Virus record (IMG/VR): IMGVR_UViG_3300009419_000125
Location: 1-21,210 of that record
From: a virus
DNA length: 21,210 bases
Direction: 5' to 3' (one strand)
Both the position numbers and the translations under genes were made by a program. Below are positions 6,279 to 12,570 of this stretch, piece by piece. Numbering within the stretch: the stretch's first letter is position 1; the number at the start of each line of letters is the position of its first letter. The notes beneath the pieces are model-generated. The model was given only the letters and a program-made list of their open reading frames with translations. It made no database searches and was not told the origin of the DNA.

Positions 6279-6318
6279 GGGGTGCATAGTGGGGGGGCAG
6301 GGGTGCAGGGCTGGGGGG
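6279..6318 (+). other. G-rich tract with G-quadruplex motif
   Basis: Runs of 4, 7, 4, 3 and 6 guanines are separated by 8, 2, 4 and 2 bases, so the last four runs satisfy the standard G3+N1-7 quadruplex pattern. GGGGTGCA occurs twice (6279 and 6300). It is non-coding on both strands and unlike anything else in the window. It may be a cos/pac-type or replication-control site; that is inference. Confidence 0.6.
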
Positions 6319-6388
6319 CCTAACCGAAAAATCATATCCAAAAAACTAAAAGGTTCTTTTTCTTCGTTGTTGTGCTAATCATGAAACA

Positions 6389-6514
6389 CTAGGGTCGGTT
6401 CTGGGTCAAGCATGGCGTCGTGCATAATTGTACGTTGACTGTAACAGTGACTGGCCCGTGTGATGTGCAACCTGTCAGGGCGACGAACACAGCGAGCCAA
6501 CCAAGTGTGGGCAT
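6389..6514 (-). CDS. Small lipoprotein (41 aa)
   Basis: The protein begins MPTLGWLAVFVALTGC, a short hydrophobic signal ending in a lipobox (L-T-G-C16), followed by a 25-residue mature part rich in Thr and Val, with cysteines at 31 and 35. ATG 6514 overlaps the upstream stop codon by one base (TGATG), pointing to translational coupling. It would be lipidated and anchored in the cell envelope. It resembles an outer-membrane spanin (Rz1) or a superinfection-exclusion lipoprotein in size, but no partner inner-membrane spanin is adjacent and it runs opposite to the lysis cassette, so a conversion/exclusion role is also possible. Confidence 0.65.
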   Translation of the reverse strand: MPTLGWLAVFVALTGCTSHGPVTVTVNVQLCTTPCLTQNRP

Positions 6515-6918
6515 CAAGCCGCTTGCTCCCGTTTAAGTGCCCGACGTGCTCGCTTGTACGCATTGACATAATCGCGGTTGGCCTGATGCCACAGCGCATG
6601 GGCTACTTTAGCCTTCTCGGGGTGGGACTGCCGGTACTCAGCCAGTTTTTCACGGTTGCACTCAGTGCACGCATGACTGATCACAAAACGCGTGGTGTTG
6701 TTATGCGGCTGGCACAAGCGACCTTCGTACGTGGACAGGCCCTTGTAATAGGCACGACCACGCGCGGTTATCTTCGGCCAGAGAATATCGATGACGTGAT
6801 CGGTAAACTCGCGGTGCTTGTACATCCGCGCAAGCTCAATGGTTGGGAGGTCAAGCGCGACCAGCTCAGCGAGGCGGACGACCTCGGCGAATGGCGGCAG
6901 GTGTGGTGCACTTTTCAT
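6514..6918 (-). CDS. Small zinc-finger/HNH-like protein (134 aa)
   Basis: The start is ATG 6918, preceded by AGGG seven bases upstream; the open frame reaches 6999 but that extension crosses the promoter. The C-terminal half has the spaced set Cys69, His72, Cys84 and Cys87 (LCQPH and HACTEC), followed by helical NPEK-like repeats (QSHPEKAKVAHALWHQANRDY) and a basic tail. This layout is common in small phage proteins with a treble-clef zinc finger related to HNH/endonuclease VII types. A canonical H-N-H catalytic triad is not clear, so it may bind DNA rather than cut it. It shares an operon with the lipoprotein gene and has its own promoter. Confidence 0.7.
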   Translation of the reverse strand: MKSAPHLPPFAEVVRLAELVALDLPTIELARMYKHREFTDHVIDILWPKITARGRAYYKGLSTYEGRLCQPHNNTTRFVISHACTECNREKLAEYRQSHPEKAKVAHALWHQANRDYVNAYKRARRALKREQAA

Positions 6919-6946
6919 AGTCAGCCCTATACGAATGTGAGATCGA

Positions 6947-6975
6947 AGCATAAGACGGGGCTGGGTTACTGTCAA
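6947..6975 (-). promoter_or_regulatory. Leftward sigma70 promoter TTGACA-N17-TATGCT
   Basis: Read on the minus strand, a perfect TTGACA (6975-6970) precedes TATGCT (6952-6947, four of six) at the ideal 17-base spacing, about 28 bases before the ATG at 6918. It should drive the two-gene leftward unit without phage factors. Confidence 0.75.
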
Positions 6976-7003
6976 ACGGTTACACGACTTTACAAACAAT
7001 TAC

Positions 7004-7032
7004 TGTACGAAAGCACACAGGCGAAATATAGT
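7004..7032 (+). promoter_or_regulatory. Weak promoter candidate before late block
   Basis: TATAGT (7027-7032, five of six) lies about 40 bases before the ATG at 7071. The matching -35 at 17 bases is TGTACG (three of six), so a phage activator may be needed if this is the late promoter. Confidence 0.35.
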
Positions 7033-7070
7033 TCGTCCTGTACCCACGTTGGGTATCACTGGAGAGAATC

Positions 7071-8069
7071 ATGGGTCTTAATATCAAAGCGGGCGACCGC
7101 GTATACATCCCGAATGTGTCACCTCAAATTTTCACTGTTGAGCCGTACGGTGATCGGCTGTGCATTCAACGCGTCGGCGAAGGGCGTATGGGCTTTTTCG
7201 CGTCGGGCTACGTCACCTACGGCGGCACACGTCCGCTGGCTAAAGAGCGCATCCCTGAAGTATGGCCTGCGACTTGGGCGGTGCACACGTTCTTCACGAA
7301 AGTCATGGGCTATCGCTTGGACGCACCGAAGTACATCGACAATCCAGCCACCGAAGTAACGCGCCAGTTTCCGTGGCCGGACAAACCAGCGTTCGACAGC
7401 TTTTTACTCGCCATGCAGAATTCTACCGAGCGCATGACCAAGCTGCTTGGCGTGTGGAACGAGCTGACCACGACGACCGGCCCCGATACCGTGAACGTGG
7501 TTGTCAACCTGCCAAACGGCGACACGCTGGCAACAGAGCGGCAACAGGAAGCGACGGCTAAGCTCAACGAAGCATTGACCGTGCCGCCGCGCGCTAAGTT
7601 TGAATTCAAAGCTGGTGACATGGTGTACTACCCGTACGGTGGCGGCACGCTGCGTGAATTGTCCGAAGTAAACGACGTGGTTTTCCGCGTCGCGCCGAAT
7701 GTGGAAGTTTGCCGTGACGGTTCCGGTGTTAAGACGCCGTGCCAAGTGGTGTATCCAGCGACGGCCGAATGGCGAAAGCGCCTGAGTCTGATGCACCCAT
7801 GTGTGAATTTTGCGCCGCCGTACACTAACACGGTGCGGGTTAGCGTACTGTTGTCGCGGGAAGAACAGGCAATACGCGGACGTAATGGCCGTGAAAAAGC
7901 GTTCCTGCCCTGCTACGTCAGTGACGTGAGCCAAGAAGTCGCCGACGCCTGCGGTGGTATGCCCGAGCTGGTCTACCTTGGCTACTTGGACAAACTGTGG
8001 ACGCACACGCACGAGGCTAAGTTTGTCTGCCCTGCGGGCGATAACGTGATCCTGCTGGAGCAAAAATAG
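7071..8069 (+). CDS. Unknown 332-aa protein with duplicated domain, first late gene
   Basis: No named family was recognised. ATG 7071 has a strong ribosome-binding site (GGAGAG seven bases upstream). The protein appears to contain two related beta-rich modules: KAGDRVYIP near residue 6 and KAGDMVYYP near residue 180, each followed by alternating hydrophobic strands and a helical or aromatic segment. The linker (about 95-170) contains a helix and a Thr-rich strand (TTTTGPDTVNVVVNLPNG). The 'KAGDxVY.P' openings resemble small SH3-like barrels. It starts the rightward late block, ahead of lysis and packaging genes, and may be a virion-accessory or host-directed protein. Confidence 0.65.
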   Translation: MGLNIKAGDRVYIPNVSPQIFTVEPYGDRLCIQRVGEGRMGFFASGYVTYGGTRPLAKERIPEVWPATWAVHTFFTKVMGYRLDAPKYIDNPATEVTRQFPWPDKPAFDSFLLAMQNSTERMTKLLGVWNELTTTTGPDTVNVVVNLPNGDTLATERQQEATAKLNEALTVPPRAKFEFKAGDMVYYPYGGGTLRELSEVNDVVFRVAPNVEVCRDGSGVKTPCQVVYPATAEWRKRLSLMHPCVNFAPPYTNTVRVSVLLSREEQAIRGRNGREKAFLPCYVSDVSQEVADACGGMPELVYLGYLDKLWTHTHEAKFVCPAGDNVILLEQK

Positions 8070-8071
8070 CC

Positions 8072-8293
8072 ATGCCGTACGCCTTCGATGGTACGAAGGT
8101 TCCGGCAAGGTTACCTACGCAGGCGTGCGGTGGCACGCCCGTGTGGGACAACGAATCGGGCTACACGTACCGCTGTGATACCTGCTTTGCTACTATTGGT
8201 AGCATGGGCCAACCGAGCCGCTGCGTTGAGATCAATGCACACGACGCCGACACTGTTTTAGCTTATTTAGAAGGTGCTGCAAGTGAAACGTGA
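8072..8293 (+). CDS. Small unknown protein, possible zinc ribbon (73 aa)
   Basis: The gene starts two bases after the previous stop codon. Its four cysteines are Cys19 (QACGG), the Cys35-x-x-Cys38 pair (RCDTCFATIG) and Cys48 (PSRCVE), which could form a small zinc ribbon, though the spacing is irregular. No other motif is seen. The ribosome-binding site is weak (GGAG eleven bases back), suggesting coupling to the upstream gene. Confidence 0.55.
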   Translation: MPYAFDGTKVPARLPTQACGGTPVWDNESGYTYRCDTCFATIGSMGQPSRCVEINAHDADTVLAYLEGAASET

Positions 8294-8648
8294 AAAATCA
8301 CCCCCGCACAGCGGCCTTGATGTCAATGTGCCTGCTGAATTGTTAGCTGCCCACAAGCAGCTAATGGCACAGTCTGATGATATTGTACGTGCGCTGTCTG
8401 ACAGCTTGACGAACATTATTCGCTTGGCCCGTGAAAATCACTCGGTAAAAGTTGACGACATACTCGAACACGACGGCAAGGTTTTTATTGTTGTCGGCGT
8501 CGAGGTGGTCATCCCGTGGTATTCGGATCAATTCGTCGTTGATCGGCTTGTTGTGCGCCGCAAGACTAAAAAAGGCACATGGTCAATCGCGCGACACAGT
8601 ATTTGTTACACACGAACAGGAGAGCTACAATGGCCGATGTACCTTTGA
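8283..8648 (+). CDS. Unknown protein, paralogue of the next gene (121 aa)
   Basis: Start GTG 8283 is chosen because AAGG lies eight bases upstream; it overlaps the previous gene by eleven bases. A helical N-terminal half (LLAAHKQLMAQSDDIVRALS) is followed by a beta-rich domain: ILEHDGKVFIVVGVEVV, then FVVDRLVVRRKTKKGTWSI, then a Tyr-Thr-Arg-Thr-Gly-Glu-Leu turn. The same order (helix, then DG.x.(F/Y)xV strand, long hairpin ending K-G-x-x-x-W/R, and a (T/A)xG(E/A)L turn) recurs in the neighbouring 8630 gene, so the pair look like a tandem duplication. Function unknown. Confidence 0.6.
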   Translation: MKREKSPPHSGLDVNVPAELLAAHKQLMAQSDDIVRALSDSLTNIIRLARENHSVKVDDILEHDGKVFIVVGVEVVIPWYSDQFVVDRLVVRRKTKKGTWSIARHSICYTRTGELQWPMYL

Positions 8649-8998
8649 GGGGTCTTAACGGCCTCGACCGCACCGCCTTGGTGGAGCACGAGCACAACGC
8701 TTGGCTAAAGCTGGTCGAGCAGCAGCGCGCGCTCAAGGCTGCCATGCACGACCTCGAATGTCAGATGAGCGCCACGCTTCGGGCCAGTGCTGAATTCCAG
8801 CCTGACCAGATTGTGACGCTCGGCGATCAGAGTTATGTCATTGAATCGATTGACGTTACTATTGGCCGCGACCGCGCGTACATTTACGGTTACTTCGTCC
8901 GCAAGGTTTTGGCATCTGGGCGCAAGGGCGTACACCGCTGGCGCTTGTACTACGACGCGGCCGGTGCACTTAACCAGTCCCAGTGGAGGGTTAGCTGA
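8630..8998 (+). CDS. Unknown protein, paralogue of the preceding gene (122 aa)
   Basis: ATG 8630 is preceded by AGGAGAG eight bases away; the longer open frame from 8579 lacks a site. The N-terminal helix (HNAWLKLVEQQRALKAAMHD) is probably a coiled coil. The C-terminal beta domain (VTLGDQSYVIESIDVTI, then a hairpin with KGVHRWRLYY and AAGALNQSQW) parallels the one in the preceding gene. It overlaps that gene by 19 bases and the holin candidate by one. The fold looks like a small barrel; role unknown. Confidence 0.65.
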   Translation: MADVPLRGLNGLDRTALVEHEHNAWLKLVEQQRALKAAMHDLECQMSATLRASAEFQPDQIVTLGDQSYVIESIDVTIGRDRAYIYGYFVRKVLASGRKGVHRWRLYYDAAGALNQSQWRVS

Positions 8999-9177
8999 TG
9001 GACGCTAATTTATTCGCCGTGTGGGCTATCTCCGCGTACGTGCTCTTTGTGTTTAACGCCCTGTCGCTGTCAGTCGTTGTTGCGGCTGGCTGCGTGACCT
9101 TAACCCGTAGGCAAGCGCTTGGTTCGTTTATTATCGCGCAACTGCTGCTTGCTTTATTCCTTTGGATGCAGCTCTAA
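8998..9177 (+). CDS. Holin candidate (59 aa, two membrane helices)
   Basis: This short gene starts at ATG 8998, overlapping the upstream TGA by one base, with GGAGGG at good spacing, and ends at TAA 9177. The product has two hydrophobic helices, about residues 5-33 (FAVWAISAYVLFVFNALSLS and on) and 41-58 (GSFIIAQLLLALFLWMQL), joined by a short basic turn (TLTRRQ). Length, two helices and position 257 bases before the endolysin gene fit a class II holin that forms the inner-membrane lesion. An antiholin or other small membrane protein is the alternative. Confidence 0.7.
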   Translation: MDANLFAVWAISAYVLFVFNALSLSVVVAAGCVTLTRRQALGSFIIAQLLLALFLWMQL

Positions 9178-9422
9178 TGAAAAAACACCGCGAGCTTTTA
9201 GCCAAGATTTTGTCCGGCGAAGTCACCCGAATTAACGTAAGCGATCCTGTCGCTATGCAGCTACGGGAGGGCGAGCTTATTCAGGTACGCACGTCGTCGC
9301 TCGACGACGCCGGTACAGTTTTGTGTCGTGCGTCGCCGACAGTCACCAGCGCCGAACAGGCGGCGATCTTTGACGCGCCACCCCCGCCTGCGCTACTATC
9401 CGCTATACGCGGCCATAACTGA
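9177..9422 (+). CDS. Unknown 81-aa protein between holin and endolysin
   Basis: Start ATG 9177 overlaps the holin stop by one base (TAATG), so translation is probably coupled; no independent ribosome-binding site is seen. The protein has a basic N-terminal helix (MKKHRELLAKIL), a short beta segment (ELIQVRTSSL) and a proline-rich C-terminus (DAPPPPALL). There is no signal peptide or membrane helix, which argues against an inner-membrane spanin. Function unknown. Confidence 0.6.
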   Translation: MKKHRELLAKILSGEVTRINVSDPVAMQLREGELIQVRTSSLDDAGTVLCRASPTVTSAEQAAIFDAPPPPALLSAIRGHN

Positions 9423-9434
9423 CTGGAGACAGGT

Positions 9435-10172
9435 ATGCTTTACCCGAAAAAACAGATTCAACTGGCGTTAAACGCCTACCATGCGAAGCACGCTACACCT
9501 CACGCGCCAGTCCTCAAAGGAACCGGCGAGTGGGGGCCGCTCAGCGTTGCGAGCTGGAACCGCTACATCGCCCGCGAGAAAACGCTAGCTGCACCGACCT
9601 ACCTGCACATGGACGACCGACTGGTTTACGTCTACGCGCGTAAGCTACTGGAGTCAGCCGGTATCGAGCTGCCGCCGCCTTGGTTCTACGTCGCCGAGTC
9701 GTTGATCGGCCAACGCGAGATCAAAGGCCCTAAGCACAACCCATTGATTTTACGCATGTGGGACGCTATCGGGGCGAAGATTCGAGACGACGAAACGCCG
9801 TGGTGCGCGGGCTACGTCGGTTACTGTCTCGACCAGTGCGGCCTGCCAAACAGTCGGTCAGCCGCTGCCCGCTCCTACCAGAAGTACGGCCGCAAGTGCG
9901 AGGTACAGGTAGGCGCTATTGCTGTGCTGTCACGTCCGCCAAGCAACTGGTCAGGACATGTGGGCATCGTGGTCGGTAAAACCAAGGACGGCGGTTTGCT
10001 ACTCAACGGCGGCAATCAGGGTGATGCCGTGAGCATCGCCAAATTCGATCCTAAGCGCGTGCTCGACTACCGCTGGCCGAGCGACTGGCCGCAAGCCAAT
10101 CCGTTCGCCCGTGGTTGGGGCAAGCTGCCGGTATTCGCGTCAGCCGGTGCATACAGCACAAACGAGGCGTAG
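9435..10172 (+). CDS. Endolysin, TIGR02594/CHAP-like cysteine peptidase
   Basis: This 245-residue protein matches the phage TIGR02594 (NlpC/P60- or CHAP-like) cell-wall hydrolase group. The conserved part begins around residue 84 with WFYVAESLIGQREIKGPKHN. It has the catalytic cysteine in TPWCAGYVGYCLD (Cys124), the histidine in SGHVGIVVG (His175) and the polar residue in LNGGNQGD (about Asn191-Asn194), and ends with a conserved VLDYRWP. The N-terminal 80 residues are helical and may bind the wall or substrate. There is no signal peptide, so it should need the holin for release. ATG 9435 follows GGAGACAGGT. The cut is presumed to be an amide bond in peptidoglycan. Confidence 0.85.
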   Translation: MLYPKKQIQLALNAYHAKHATPHAPVLKGTGEWGPLSVASWNRYIAREKTLAAPTYLHMDDRLVYVYARKLLESAGIELPPPWFYVAESLIGQREIKGPKHNPLILRMWDAIGAKIRDDETPWCAGYVGYCLDQCGLPNSRSAAARSYQKYGRKCEVQVGAIAVLSRPPSNWSGHVGIVVGKTKDGGLLLNGGNQGDAVSIAKFDPKRVLDYRWPSDWPQANPFARGWGKLPVFASAGAYSTNEA

Positions 10173-10176
10173 TCCC

Positions 10177-10713
10177 ATGCTAACCGAGTCCTTACCCTTC
10201 ACGCTCCAGCGTGCCAGCGACACCGGCACGCTTAACCAGCTCAAGACCGCCTACGCCGAGTTGCAGCTACGCAATCCGTCGCAGGCGCACATGAATGCCC
10301 GCTCGCTTTTCGGCGACGACATCGGGTCGGTGCTGTACGCCACTACCGCGTGGCCGACCGATCCGTTTGTGTTGGCTGAGGTCGAACGACTGGTTGACGT
10401 GCACGGTGAGGACTTCTTCATGCCCACGCGGCGCGAGTTTTGCCATCGATTGTGGCAGGACATCGGCACAGCACAGGGCAGCACCAAGATTGCCCTGTAC
10501 AAAACCTATGCCGAAGCGCGGGGCTGGACAGCCGAGATGGAGCTTGCCCGAATGGCGCGTTTGAACGCTGGTGGTAGTACCAACACCACAAACGTGATGG
10601 TCGTTATGCAAGCACCTACAGCGGCCGACTGGGAAGACCAAATGCTGAAGCAGCAGACTACCGTGCAAGCGGAGGGCAAACGGATCTATGAGCAGTCTGA
10701 GCAAAACACCTGA
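10177..10713 (+). CDS. terS: Terminase small subunit
   Basis: The 178-residue protein lies immediately before the large terminase and overlaps it by 26 bases. It has the layout of phage small terminases: an N-terminal region, a central helical DNA-binding part (EVERLVDVHG, FMPTRREFCHRLWQ, IALYKTYAEARGWT), and a C-terminal tail ending in NVMVVMQAPTAADWEDQM that would contact the large subunit. ATG 10177 is preceded by GAGG ten bases upstream. Small terminases recognise the packaging start and load the motor. Identification rests mainly on synteny and overall layout. Confidence 0.75.
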   Translation: MLTESLPFTLQRASDTGTLNQLKTAYAELQLRNPSQAHMNARSLFGDDIGSVLYATTAWPTDPFVLAEVERLVDVHGEDFFMPTRREFCHRLWQDIGTAQGSTKIALYKTYAEARGWTAEMELARMARLNAGGSTNTTNVMVVMQAPTAADWEDQMLKQQTTVQAEGKRIYEQSEQNT

Positions 10714-12190
10714 TTTTACGCCCAAGATCATTTGGCAACCAATCGCCGGAAGCTCACAACAGTTTGCGCTGGACAGTCGCGCCCACCACACGCTTTACTG
10801 CGGTACGCGCGGTTGCGGCAAGACCGACGTGCAGCTCATGTCGTTCATGAAACACGTCGGTCGCGGCTACGGTCGCTACTGGCGTGGTATTATTTTTGAC
10901 CGAGAATACAAGAACTTAGACGATATTGTAGACCGGACAAAGCGCTGGTTTAAGCAGCTATGCCCTGAAGCCAAATTCCTTGAGAACAAGGCCGACTACA
11001 AGTGGGTCTGGCCGACCGGCGAGGAGCTGTTGATCCGCGTCGCCAAGAAGGAAAAAGACTACTGGTCGTACCACGGGCAGGAGTTTCCCTTCATCGGTTG
11101 GAACGAGCTGACCAAGTACCCGAGTGGCGACTTGTACGATTTGATGACCTCGTGTAATCGTTCGTCGTTCCGGCCACCTGTGGGCAGCGACATCCCTGAG
11201 ATCCCGACAGTCGTGTTCAGCACCACGAACCCGTGGGGCGCAGGTCACCGCTGGGTTAAAGAGCGGTTCATCAATCCAGCGCCGTACGGCAAAGTGGTCA
11301 CGCACACGCAACGCATTCTTAACCCGCGTTCCGGCCAGCTTGAGGATTTCACGCTGACCCAAGTTGCCATTTTTGGTGCGTACTACGAAAACACGTTCCT
11401 CACACCTGCGTACATTGCACAGCTCACCAAGATCAAGAACCGCAACATGCGCAAGGCGTGGTTGCTTGGATCGTGGGACGTGGCGTCAGGCGGGGCGTTC
11501 GACGACGAGTGGGACAGCGACTACAATATCATCAGTAACTTCTGCATCCCGTCAGAGTGGCGCACGTTCCGCGCGTTCGACTGGGGATCGTCAGCACCTT
11601 TCGCCGTCGTCTGGTTCGCCGTCACGGACGGAACCGAAGTCATACTGCCCGACGGCAGTATTTTCGCACCCCCGCGAAACTCGCTCATTGCCTTCGACGA
11701 GTGGTACGGTATCAACGATGACAGGAAGGGCGTTGGCCTGACGCCAAGTGCCATCGCTTTCGGCATTCGCAATCGGGAGACGCACTTTCGTACGGCAGCC
11801 TATATTGAAGGCGACATCCCGAACGCTGGGCCAGCCGACGGTCAGATTTACAGCATTATCTCGCATGAGACGAAGACTATCGCCAAGCTCATGGAGGAGT
11901 GCGGCGTGCACTGGGTTCGCGCGGACAAGTCCAAGGGTTCCCGCGTCAACGGGCTGGCACTCGTACGCGACCGGATGACCAACGCCAAGAAATGCGAAGG
12001 GCCTGCGCTTTACATCATGCGACGTTGCCGCTACTCTATCGAGACAATTCCGGTGCTTCCTTTGGATGCCGACGACATGGACGACGTAGACAGCGATGCT
12101 GAGGATCACCTTTACGATGTGTTCCGGTACGCTGTACTTGCCGACATTGCACGGTACACGATGGATCTCGCCATAGATTTTGGAGCTTGA
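10688..12190 (+). CDS. terL: Terminase large subunit
   Basis: This 500-residue packaging motor combines an ATPase and a nuclease. Walker A is GTRGCGKT (39-46). Walker B with its catalytic glutamate is FPFIGWNEL (133-141, Glu140), and the coupling motif is STTNP (178-182). The nuclease domain begins around FRAFDWGSSAPFAVVWF (295-311), where Asp298 is the first metal ligand, and the late acidic motif DAEDHLYDVFRY (470-481) supplies another. It drives DNA into the prohead and cuts it. The start lies inside the small-subunit gene with GGAGGG upstream. Length and motifs look complete. Confidence 0.95.
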   Translation: MSSLSKTPDFTPKIIWQPIAGSSQQFALDSRAHHTLYCGTRGCGKTDVQLMSFMKHVGRGYGRYWRGIIFDREYKNLDDIVDRTKRWFKQLCPEAKFLENKADYKWVWPTGEELLIRVAKKEKDYWSYHGQEFPFIGWNELTKYPSGDLYDLMTSCNRSSFRPPVGSDIPEIPTVVFSTTNPWGAGHRWVKERFINPAPYGKVVTHTQRILNPRSGQLEDFTLTQVAIFGAYYENTFLTPAYIAQLTKIKNRNMRKAWLLGSWDVASGGAFDDEWDSDYNIISNFCIPSEWRTFRAFDWGSSAPFAVVWFAVTDGTEVILPDGSIFAPPRNSLIAFDEWYGINDDRKGVGLTPSAIAFGIRNRETHFRTAAYIEGDIPNAGPADGQIYSIISHETKTIAKLMEECGVHWVRADKSKGSRVNGLALVRDRMTNAKKCEGPALYIMRRCRYSIETIPVLPLDADDMDDVDSDAEDHLYDVFRYAVLADIARYTMDLAIDFGA

Positions 12191-12192
12191 GT

Positions 12193-12570
12193 GTGAACAT
12201 ACTACTGCCGGTTGCGGCACGGCTGGGCGTGGAATACGAACACCCCGAGCACCGCCGGATGAATAAGGTCTGGCGAGCGGTTCGCGACTGCCTGCTAAAA
12301 CGTGTTAAAGAACAGGGCCTTGTGTACCTGCCGCATCCTACGCCTGAGTACCTGAAGTCGTCTGACCCGAAGATTCGGCAAGCTGCCGAGCGCCGGTACG
12401 TGTCATATAATAAACGCGCTGTCCATGTGCCGATGTGCCGTCGAACCCGCAGTGGTTTGATCGGACAGGTAAACCAGCGCCCGCCGCTCGTCAAGCTGCC
12501 GGAACAGCTTGAGCTATACAAGCGCCAGATGAGCATTCGAGGCTCAGCTTGTACAGTTTGGCTACCCTAG
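12193..12570 (+). pseudogene. Portal protein (DUF4055), N-terminal part before frameshift
   Basis: GTG 12193 has GGAG seven bases upstream and lies two bases past the terminase stop. The visible 125 residues match the N-terminus of DUF4055 portals (EHPEHRRMNKVWRAVRDC, then YVSYNKRAVHV, then SGLIGQVNQRPPLVKLPEQL). Correct sequence appears to end near codon 116 (about base 12540), after which ten residues of nonsense lead to a stop at 12570. The remainder of the protein continues in the -1 frame. The portal is the dodecameric head vertex through which DNA passes and is essential. I see no slippery heptamer here; a single missing base in CGAGG-CTCAGC (about 12538-12546) would restore the frame. 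Confidence 0.75.

Larger units (their letters stand above)
6129..6388. other. Intergenic region between converging units
   Basis: No gene is seen here. It holds a promoter-like element with an internal palindrome (6205-6234), then the short inverted repeat CCGA/TCGG near 6264-6276, a G-rich tract (6279-6318), and an A/T-rich stretch with opposing A and T runs (about 6340-6362). Rightward early genes stop on its left and the leftward two-gene unit ends on its right. Confidence 0.5.

Noticed and set aside
6389-6514. Outer-membrane spanin (Rz1) as firm identity of the 41-aa lipoprotein
   Set aside because: No overlapping or adjacent inner-membrane spanin is seen, there is no proline-rich mature part, and the gene runs opposite to the lysis cassette.
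6460-7359. 299-codon plus-strand frame
   Set aside because: It lies antisense to the zinc-binding protein gene and overlaps the well-supported gene starting at 7071; it has no ribosome-binding site and its protein looks random.
12549-12570. Programmed frameshift as the cause of the portal split
   Set aside because: No X-XXY-YYZ heptamer is in register in the overlap of the two frames, unlike the clear site in the tail chaperone gene, so a missing base is more likely.
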